Of a DNA stretch of 20,499 bases, positions 1 to 7,900 are shown piece by piece (position 1 is the first letter of the stretch; every line of letters starts with the position of its first letter). The stretch is from assembly GCA_009731375.1 (NCBI GenBank), contig BJOX01000359.1, forward strand, positions 219,491-239,989, written 5' to 3'. The stretch comes from Paulinella micropora. Its lineage: Eukaryota > Cercozoa > Imbricatea > Euglyphida. Below the pieces are notes generated by a model. That model worked only from the letters and a program-made list of their open reading frames with translations. It had not been told where the DNA came from and searched no databases. The position numbers and the translations under genes were made by a program.

Positions 1-1232
1 AGTTGAAATGGTAAAACCCTAGCAACTGAGGCTGCAGGGTGTCCGCCTTCCCATCTCCGTCAGCGTCGATGCTTCGAATCGCATAAATGAAGCGCTTCGA
101 TCCTAGTTGGAAAGGAAAGAACATAATTGACAAGCTGATCATGTCCTGAACAAGCGAAAAAAAAAAAAAAAAAAAAAAAAAAAGAAAGAAAGAAAAAAGA
201 AAAAATGATCTACCTCGATTGCGCGTCTGCTCGCTCATCCTGCGCCAATCCGGAGGGAAAACAAGGAACAACCTACACAGTAGTCACCCTTTTTAGGATG
301 GTGAGAAACGCTGTTTATGTGTGACAGAGAGAGAGAGAGATAATGTATGTATGTATGTAAACACCAACACCCAAACGCGGGGGCACGGACACCAACAAAC
401 AAACAAACACAGGGGCACGCAAACAAACAAACAACCGGTTCATATGGAAGAAGGAGAAGGAGGATGAAAAAAAAAAGAGAGAAAGAGAGAGAGAGATAGA
501 GAGACCCAGGAGCAGTAGCGATTTCGTTCTCGCAGGTCTCCACCTGCGTTGCAGTGCCGAGCAGGAAGTGGTGGTAGTTGGTCAAGCGGACGTTGAGCAG
601 GAGAACTCCCTCTCGCACCTTGTTGTCGTCAGTGGTAAACTTGAACAACAAGCTGCAAAAGGATTTTAAAAAAAAAAGAAAAAGAAAAAGAAAGAAAAAA
701 AAAAGAGAGTGTGTGTGTCTATGTGTAATTGTAATACTGGTATGTATGTATGTGTAAATGTATGTGAAGAAGCAGTGATTGAGACGGACAAAGAGGAGAA
801 GAAGGAGGAGAAGGAAAAAAGAATATCAAACCAGTCTTGCCATTCATTCCCAGACGCAAAGGTGAAAGTCCGTTTCATTTCCCATACCCTCACCTTGCCT
901 GGCGGCACTTCGGGCAGCTTGTCGGCCCCGTCCGGCTGCAGCGGCGCCTCCTCCTTCTCCTTCTCCTTCTCCTCCTTCTCCTTCTCCTCCTTCTCCTTCT
1001 CCTTTCTCTTCTCCTTCTCCTTTCTCTTCTCCTTCTCCTCCTCTTTCTTCTCCTTCTCCTTCTCCTTCTCCTTCTCCTTCTCCTTTTCCTTCTCCTTCTC
1101 GTTCTTCTTTGGCCGAGGCTTGGGCCCAGCCTTTTTTGCTTTGTTTGTCTTGGCTGCTTTTGCCGGAGGCTTGGGCGCAGTTGCCTTTGAGAGAGAGAGA
1201 GTGAGTGAGTGTGTGTGTGTGTGTGACAGAGA

Positions 1233-1274
<42 letters not shown>

Positions 1275-1314
1275 TGAGAGAGAATGAGAGAGAGATGAGA
1301 GAGATAGAGAGTGA

Positions 1315-1348
<34 letters not shown>

Positions 1349-1443
1349 TGAAAGAGAGAGAGAGAGAGAAAGCGAGAGAGAGAGAGTGCGTGTGTGTGTG
1401 TGTGTGAGAGAGAGAGAGTGTGTGTGTGTGTGTGTATGAGAGA

Positions 1444-1476
<33 letters not shown>

Positions 1477-1573
1477 GATGAGAGAGAGAGAGATGAGAGA
1501 GAGAGATGAGAGAGAGAGAGAGATGAAAGAGAGAGAGAGAGATGAAAGAGAAAGAGAGAGAAGGAGAGGGTGA

Positions 1574-1606
<33 letters not shown>

Positions 1607-1737
1607 CGATATGAGAGAGAGAGAGAGAGAGAGAGATGAGAGAGATGAGAGAGAGAGAGAGAGTGTGAGTGTGTGTGTGTGTGTGAGAGAGAGAGAGATG
1701 AGAGAGAGAGATGAGAGAGAGATGAGAGAGAGATGAA

Positions 1738-1768
<31 letters not shown>

Positions 1769-1879
1769 TGAAAGAGAGAGAGAGAGAAAGAGAGAGTGAG
1801 TGTGTGTGTGTGTAAGAGAGAGAGAGAGATATGAGAGAGAGAGAGATGAGAGAGATGAGAGAGAGAGAGTGAGTGTGTG

Positions 1880-1914
<35 letters not shown>

Positions 1915-2364
1915 AAGAGATGAGAGAGAGAGTGTGTGTGTGTGTGTGAGAGAGAGAGAGACTTTTCCATCGCCTTCGCTCTCGGCTTTGGACTCAAGTT
2001 TCTCCTCGCCTTTGCCTGCGTCTTTTACCTTGAGCTTTTTCTTTGGGATTTCTGGCTCAGGGCTGAGAAAGGAGGTTGGTTTCCTTGCTCTTTTTTGAAC
2101 TGGGACGTCGGCCCCTAGCCCATCATCCCAAGGCTTGGCGTTGCCTTTGTCAATCAAGCCATTCTTGTAGGCATACCAGTGACCAGGCGCCAAACTTTCG
2201 AGGTCTTTGTCCGCCAGGTCATAGCGCTTTTTGGTTTCAGGCGGAATAGTGACTTGAGACATTGGCAGAATGTTTTTCTCCTGGCCATTGATTGTCAAAA
2301 ACAATTCCAAACGACGATTCTTACGAATAGTTTCAATGGTTTTTGCAACTGTCTGCTTTGGCAT
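1..2364 (-). CDS. Spliced gene for a Lys/Glu-rich, probably nuclear protein (5 exons seen, 3' end off the window)
   Basis: The exons, in minus-strand order, are 2364-1963, 1184-832, 652-506, 239-214 and 102-1. Their phases (0, 2, 2, 1) join without a stop, giving about 343 residues before the left edge. The start is the ATG of MPKQTVAK; an upstream in-frame ATG at 2412 would add 16 residues. Exon 1 (134 aa) holds the pattern KKRYDLADKDLESL followed by HWYAY. This faintly recalls the K-x-x-Y-x-L-x-x-x-D-L pattern of XPA-C-like domains, and then come basic nuclear-localisation-like clusters (KKKLKVK). Exon 2 has an Ala/Lys/Pro stretch similar to histone H1 tails and a long KE repeat written by a GAGAAG-type hexamer. 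The last visible exon carries DADGDGKAD, an EF-hand or calcium-loop-like motif. Introns 1 and 3 use GTCTCT donors that run straight into CT repeats. The exon 2 donor (GTTTGA) is the weakest; AAG|GTGAGG at 894/893 is stronger by sequence but leads to an early stop. No family is recognised, and a chromatin role is inference only. Confidence 0.5.
158..206. repeat. Poly-A and AAAG tract
   Basis: An A-run of about 30 nt is followed by GAAA units. It lies in intron 4 of the minus-strand gene, where it reads as a T-rich tract upstream of the TTTCCAACTAG acceptor at 103-104. Confidence 0.8.
326..504. repeat. Mixed GA, ATGT, CAAA and GA microsatellites in intron 3
   Basis: Short tracts of GA (about 327-342), ATGT (344-358), ACAAACAAAC-type units (390-433) and GA (477-503) fill intron 3 (505-240) of the minus-strand gene. 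No open frame of note is present. Confidence 0.7.
950..1110 (-). repeat. Coding GAGAAG-type hexanucleotide repeat (poly-KE)
   Basis: The plus strand shows imperfect TTCTCC/CTTCTC units. Read on the minus strand in the gene's frame they give an uninterrupted Lys-Glu run inside exon 2. Such a tract is expected to be length-variable and probably forms a charged single alpha-helix or a disordered linker. Confidence 0.8.
1185..1962 (-). repeat. Intron made of alternating GA and GT microsatellites
   Basis: This 778-nt intron lies between the GTCTCT donor (1962) and a CTCTCAAAG acceptor (1185). It is almost entirely (GA)n blocks broken by about ten (GT)n blocks and recurring GATGAGA variants. In the transcript it reads as CU and CA repeats, and the CU repeat itself supplies the polypyrimidine tract. 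All long open frames across it (SLSL, THTH or RERE strings) are repeat translation, not genes. Confidence 0.8.
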
Positions 2365-2770
2365 GGCGTTCAGAGGCGATGGGAAGCAAACTGCTTCAGA
2401 CAACTTGAACACCTCTTGGGAGCTGGGAGAAGGAAGGCGGGGTCACTACGTGTTTTTCAAAAAAAACGCAACGGTCGACTTGTCGAGTCGCCGGGACCTT
2501 TTTTCGAGGGCTTTTTTCGAGGGCGAAGTGGTGCTTGGGACGCCATTTTGGTGCGCGTCTGACTCTGCACCAAATTCCGACAAAAAATCCTTGGTCGGTT
2601 TTGAATGGGTGCATCCGTCTATGTAGCGCGCTAAAAATAGGCTTTGGAAACATTTGTGCTTTCATATTTGTGTGTTACCTTTGGTTATCTATACAATTCA
2701 TTGCTCCCAACTGTTCTGTTCCTGCAGGTGAACCATGTCATTTTTTTCCCGTTATGTGTGAAATTCTACA
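2365..2770. promoter_or_regulatory. Upstream spacer of the minus-strand gene, with a 13-bp tandem repeat
   Basis: The 400 bp upstream of the 2364 start hold no convincing coding frame. A perfect 13-bp direct repeat (CTTTTTTCGAGGG) lies at 2498-2510 and 2511-2523, next to a partial palindrome around CGACTTGTCGAGTCG (2477-2491). This is the natural place for the promoter of the minus-strand gene, but I see no TATA-like box that I would defend. Confidence 0.3.
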
Positions 2771-2929
2771 AAACTTGGTGCAGAGCGCTTCAAGTCAAAA
2801 CAATGTATTTTGAAATGATTTTATGTTTCCGGCTCTTTCTATCGTCTGACTTGAGCCGGAACGATAATACTTTTGTGTGTGTTTGTTTTTATTTTGAAAT
2901 AACTATGCACCAAATTTTCTTTACTCCGC
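2771..2929. repeat. Direct duplication, copy A (159 bp)
   Basis: This segment matches 3112-3270 at a constant 341-bp offset with no indels and only scattered mismatches. It starts AAACTTGGTGC and ends near ACTCC. The copies share the core TCTGACTTGAGCCGGAACGA. Short open frames in both copies are not conserved as proteins, so I treat this as duplicated non-coding DNA. Confidence 0.85.
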
Positions 2930-3017
2930 ACGGTTGTTTTTTGAATTGTGAAGCAGTATATCTGCTGCGTGCTTGATAAAAGCATTTAATCTACTATGAT
3001 TGTGTTTACAATACATT

Positions 3018-3038
3018 ATCTTTCATTTTGTATGAAAT
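3018..3038. repeat. 21-bp repeated hairpin motif, copy 1
   Basis: An identical 21-mer occurs at 3930-3950. Its core is TTTCATTTTGTATGAAA, which pairs TTTCAT with ATGAAA around a 5-nt loop. Confidence 0.6.
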
Positions 3039-3111
3039 AAGTATCGAAATATTTCAGTTTCTGTGTGTGATAACACGTGCATTTTTTCTACACATATTTG
3101 AATTGTTTGAC

Positions 3112-3270
3112 AAACTTGGTGCACAGCGCTTGAAGTCAAAACAAGATATTTTGAAATGATTTTATGTTTCCTGCTCTTTCTATCGTCTGACTTGAGCCGG
3201 AACGATAATATTTTGGTGTGTGTTTGTTTTTACTTTGAAATAACCATGCACCAAATTTCCCCCACTCCAC
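3112..3270. repeat. Direct duplication, copy B (159 bp)
   Basis: This is the second copy of the 2771-2929 segment. It ends just before the large TATC/TC microsatellite. Divergence is low and mostly substitutions, which suggests a fairly recent segmental duplication of a 341-bp unit whose remaining half has diverged or been replaced. Confidence 0.85.
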
Positions 3271-3292
3271 TCAGTGATGGATCCATCCCCCA

Positions 3293-3300
3293 TCTATCTA

Positions 3301-3343
<43 letters not shown>

Positions 3344-3360
3344 CTCTCTCGCTCCCTCTC

Positions 3361-3418
<58 letters not shown>

Positions 3419-3447
3419 TTTCTCTCTCTCATCTCTCTCTCTATCTG

Positions 3448-3478
<31 letters not shown>

Positions 3479-3547
3479 CTCGCTCCCTCTCTCTCTCACT
3501 CTCTCTGTCATCTCTCTCTCTCTCATCTCTCTCTCTCTCTATCGATA

Positions 3548-3606
<59 letters not shown>

Positions 3607-3626
3607 CTCTCTCTCTCTCTCCCTCC
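3293..3626. repeat. Compound TATC/TGTC/TC microsatellite
   Basis: About 330 bp are built of (TATC)n, (TGTC)n and (TC)n blocks, with the higher-order order TGTC, TATC, TC, then CATC-interrupted TC, occurring about three times. The open frames here (YLSIYLS and SLSL strings) are repeat translation. Confidence 0.9.
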
Positions 3627-3929
3627 CTACGACGTTTTGATCCAATGCAGATTACTGGTTTGTTCCTATCTGACTTTTCCAGAGTGAGAATTCCGAAGTT
3701 AGAGTGGAACGAACACTCAAACTGGGTGCGCAGCGTGCAGCGTTTTTGATGTCCAGTCAAATGCAGGTGCGCTAGCAACTGTGTTCTGACTGGAAACCAC
3801 GCAGACGACTTTTGGATCCAGTGCAGCGTTATAGGTCTCCAGTCTAAAACAGTGTCCAGCATTGAATCATGACGCTAGTACATGTTTTCAGACTGGAGCT
3901 CACGTGACTATCCCGTAAATAAATAAATA
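3627..3929. repeat. Spacer with degenerate internal repeats
   Basis: GTGCAGCGTT followed by a TCCAGTC-A-A core occurs at about 3734-3766 and again at 3821-3853. A GATCCA-TGCAG-TTA motif occurs near 3640 and 3815. No gene is seen. It could be regulatory DNA upstream of the SET-transposase gene or one end of that element. Confidence 0.4.
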
Positions 3930-3950
3930 ATCTTTCATTTTGTATGAAAT
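3930..3950. repeat. 21-bp repeated hairpin motif, copy 2
   Basis: This is an exact copy of 3018-3038, placed 912 bp further on and directly in front of the TTTC/TTC tract. Confidence 0.6.
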
Positions 3951-4046
3951 CTTTCTTTCTTTCTTTTCTTTTCTTTCTTTCTTTCTTTCTTTCTTTTCTT
4001 CTTCTTCTTCTTCTTCTTCTTCTTCTTCTTCTTCTTCTTCTTCTAG
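3951..4046 (+). repeat. TTTC then TTC polypyrimidine tract ending in a TAG acceptor
   Basis: (TTTC)n passes into (TTC)n and ends in TTCTAG at 4041-4046. It looks like a polypyrimidine tract with a 3' splice site, so an upstream non-coding exon of the following gene is possible. Alternatively it is a plain microsatellite. Confidence 0.6.
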
Positions 4047-4059
4047 GTCTAAGACCAGG

Positions 4060-4944
4060 ATGCTACCCGGGCACGTACGTGCCAGGAGGGCACCCGTTTA
4101 CGTAGGATTGCTGGCAGGAGCAAAGAGCCGCCCGCCCACCTGCGGTCTATTTGTCGACGCAGACGTGCTGCCAGCCAGCTTCACATTAGGGGAGATGCGT
4201 TCTGGAAGTGTCCCTATCGGGCCTGCCACCAACGATGCATTCTCACAACACTTCACAATGAGACTCGATCGTGGCCTGAGCATCGGGATGCAGCCAATCA
4301 CTTTGCTTGGTCCAGACAGCCGAAACCCAATGCATTTAATCAATAGCTCTTCCGCTGGCTTCAACGACGGATCTACGTCCAGAGCTCACAACGCCAATAT
4401 CAGCAAAAAGCAGCTAGTGGTTACTCTGACGAGTGACGTCCGCAGAGATCATGAAATTTTGCTCTCCTACAGTCAGAACGACGCTCTCGTAGTGACAACC
4501 AGCCCAAGTGACGCGCATCCTGATTGGTTGAAGGAAGCGTTAAGCAACAGGGAGAGAATTCCAGTCTGGACATTCGACCTTGCAGATGGCATCCATCTGT
4601 ACTTCATCGTACCTCCTGCACAGCAACCGCTTCTCGAGCAATCACGCTCGCTGTCCTTACCTGAGAAGCAGGTTTTGATTCGTTCATTGTCAGACATGCC
4701 ACCACCACGATCAAAGACGCTCTGTATCACAACAGAGAAGAAGCAACAACTTTTGGACAGTACTGTTAACGAGCTCTTCAGATCATCTTCGGGGGCTAGC
4801 TTGAAGAGAGAAGCATCTCGCATTACTGTTCTTGATGGTGAGAAGCATCTCACGCAGCAGCCACCGATCAGAGTCTTGAAGAGAGAAGCATCTGATGCGA
4901 CTGTAGTTCTTGCACGTGCATCGTCGTCAAGCTTGATGGTCTAC
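4060..4944 (+). other. Exon 1: SET-like domain and repeated LKREAS linker
   Basis: The exon encodes 295 residues from the ATG at 4060. GLFVDADVLPASFTLGE resembles the N-terminal strand of SET domains (GvfA...i..G..i.E). MHLINSSSAGFND stands where SET proteins have R/H-F-I-N-H-S-C-x-P-N, and DHEILLSYSQ matches the closing G-E-E-L-x-x-x-Y-g motif. The NHSC core is changed to NSSS and the post-SET cysteines are absent, so methyltransferase activity is doubtful. After the domain, LKREAS occurs twice (nt about 4801 and 4883) inside a serine-rich linker. The exon end at TAC|GTAATT is my choice, made because it keeps phase 0. Confidence 0.6.
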
Positions 4945-7900
4945 GTAATTCTTTCGCTAGTAGCGCTTTACATATATCGTTCCTAATATTTGGTTTTTGC
5001 TGTTTTCTTAGAGTCGTATTGATCCCTTCGCGCTTCTAGAAGGTTTAGTCTCAGACGCTGAAGCAGAGACTGAATGCGACGAGGTAGACACTTAGTTTTA
5101 TATCTCTCTGTGATAAAGTTATAATGCGTGCGTTATAATTAGCTTCTTTATTTTGTGTTCTCAGGATGAAGCGCTCGTGGTTCAGACTGCGCCACCTGCT
5201 GAAGTCGAGACTGCATGCGATGAGGTAGTACTACTAACTAGTATGCCCTTAATTTTATTCCTTTCCACGCGATTAACCTTAATATTATGTCTCAGGACGA
5301 AGCGCTCGTGAGTCAGACGGCGCCGCCCACTGAAGTTGATACTGAATGCATTGAGGTAGTATGCACTGAACCTTTGCGTTATGATCAGCTTCTTTGTTTT
5401 GTGTTCTTAGGACGAAGAGTCCGTGACTGCGCCACCCGCAACCTCTGAGCACATGAAAAAACTAGCAGCACTAGTGGCTTCAGATGAATTTCTTCTTAAT
5501 ATTATTGACAAGGAGGAGGTTTTCTGCCTGCATGCTTGCTTGCTTGCTTGCTCTTAGTAAGCTTGCTTGCTTGCTCTTAGTAAGCTTGCTTGCTTGGTTA
5601 ATATTCACCTTCCTCACTATTACCAACACCCTTGTCAATGACATGACACACCGTCACGCCCTTGTTTGTCTCAGGAAATAGAATATGATTTCGCTTGTCC
5701 CGTCCGGCGCTTGCAACCTGCACGACGTTCGTATGTTATCGAGGACGTCATGAGCTCATCCCAGCCTTTATACGTGAGTATGGGCCTGGTTCCGGAACCA
5801 GTGCTACGGCATCGCGTGGATCCCACACGTCCCTACCGCATGAAAGCACGGACGCCAGCAACTGCTCAAAAACTGGTGCGACCGGCTGCTTTCAGCAAGT
5901 ACTTAGGCATGACATATGATGAGCTGGATCATACTGTCAAGTCTGAGTGCTGCAAGCAGTGGAAGTGCTATAGCTTTATCAACACCCGTGACGTAATGGA
6001 AGCTCGCGCCAAGTCTTGCTCTATTTCCTTGCGGGAGCTATACAGCTGGGTCGCTAATCAGCTGCAAGCTATGCAGAAACCTGGCTGCCACTTCCAGTAC
6101 TATTACCAGACTGAGCCAATCTGTAAGGATGCATGGCAACGGATTCACGGCATCGGAGATAGGGTACTAGCCAGGGCATGGCTAACGAGACCAAAGTGTA
6201 CCTCAAGGCTCCTTCTACACAAGCTGAAGTTACTGACCTCGTGTCAGTCTTACTTTGTGAGCGGTTTGCTATTGATCCCGAAATCACCTCTGATGGTATA
6301 TGGAAGTTGCAAGAGATGGCTCGAGACGCTGGTGTTCAGGAATACGTTCGCGAACATTGGCGTGAGGCGTGCAAGCGGTTGACTTCCGGTTCTGTTTTGC
6401 GTGTCGATCCGGATCGTCCTCCAAACAATAAGACAATCAACAAGATATGGAGGACTGAATACAAGAACGTGTCGTTTGTTCGAGGTACTAAGATTGCAAT
6501 CGTTTCGATCTGCGCAGAGAAATGATTGTATGTACTGTTCTGTTTAGATGGTGACTTCTCAAAGGATGACATATGCACGGACCTCGTCGCCGAGCATTCC
6601 AGGGGCTTCCGCACTGAGGAGGAGGCAAAGGACTGGAAACGCCGCAATCAGCTTCACCACCGGGTCTATTGACCACTGTCTTGGCCGTCAACAACTCATC
6701 TGGATTATGTGTTTGTAGACTCATAGAAGCTGCAGAGTCGCTTCCATGAAGCGGAAGAAAGGCGCACCTAGCGATATGTTTTCCATCGTGATTTCTTCCG
6801 ATATGAAACCGCCTGTCAGAATCCCGTCTTGTCGCCGGGCCGCGAAGGATTTTAAAGGGAAAATGGTCTTCCGCCTGTGTGTGGGAATGAGGACCGTCTA
6901 CACCAATGATACGCATTTTATTTTTGCGTACTTGGAGGGTACCATCGACAAGGGCGTTAACAGCAACATCACTATGCTTGCTGCGATCATCCATTGGTCG
7001 CTGTGGAGGCCGGAGACTATGTCTGCGTGGAAGTTGTTTCTGGAGTACGACGGTGCTGGAGACAATACGGCGTGGGAAATGCTTTGTTTTGGGTCGCACC
7101 TCGTTGACAGGGATGTGTACGGAGAGGCCGAGCACAATCGGATGGTGAAGGGCCACGGTCATAATGGAGACGACCAAGATTTTCGTGTGATGCAACTGGG
7201 TTGGAACTCTTCTTTCATGACTACCAATCTTGCTCAGGCCATTTGCAAGCTCCTTTTGGCATTTAAAACCAAGAGGGAACGGTACACTATCCTTTTGCTT
7301 ACCTGCAACTACGATTGGACCACGTACTTCAGCCCATGTGTCAACAAAAAACTCAAGAACTACAACAGGCCTTTGGCATGGCGAACGCGGAAGCGAGAGG
7401 AAGGCGCGCTTCCAACTTCGGAGGTCAAGACCTGGGGCGCGGCGCAGGGGGAGTGGCATGGCGTAAATGATGATCCAAATGGTGAGCCCATCAAGATCTT
7501 CTTGAAGCGTCCTGGTAAGACCGTTGCTCCCGTTGATCGGTAATCATTATGTGTATGTACAGAGGGGGATTTGCCCCCGAAGCTCCCTGTTGGCGCTTTT
7601 GTCACCCCGAGGCTCAAGGACATCCGCGCTCTCGCCAGAAAGTACTGTGGGCCCGAGGAGCGTGCATGGATCGAAGAGATGCTGGAAGCACGCAACTTGA
7701 CACAATTGCACTTCGATGGAGCATACGGCGAAGGTGACCTCCCTGGCCGACCAGCCCATATGGAGTGCGTAGACGCCAGCGGCAAGATTTGGCGTATTGA
7801 TCTTCGCGTCCTCGACGAACTGCCAACGAATTGGTTGGAGCTACCGCCTCAGCGAAAAGAGAAGATACAGGCTCTGCATAGTTTCACTAAGGAAGAGCTC

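Noticed and set aside
666-1997. Long minus- and plus-strand open frames rich in SLSL, THTH, RERE
   Set aside because: They are translations of GA/GT microsatellite DNA, which stays open in several frames. Only the flanking exon parts are supported.
3156-3749. Two overlapping plus-strand frames rich in YLSIYLS
   Set aside because: Translation of the TATC/TC microsatellite, with no domain and no codon signal.
5538-5597. Tandem 23-bp repeats as a CRISPR-like array
   Set aside because: There are no spacers. It is a simple intronic tandem repeat in eukaryotic DNA.
6488-7459. 323-residue minus-strand frame
   Set aside because: It is antisense to the transposase-like core exon, whose plus frame has recognisable motifs. 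The minus frame is Arg/His/Pro-rich without pattern.
6746-7543. Stand-alone gene ending at the TAA at 7541
   Set aside because: A strong donor GTAAGA at 7515 and acceptor TACAG at 7562 remove the stop and keep frame with the next exon. The neighbouring upstream frame also joins by phase-matched splice sites.
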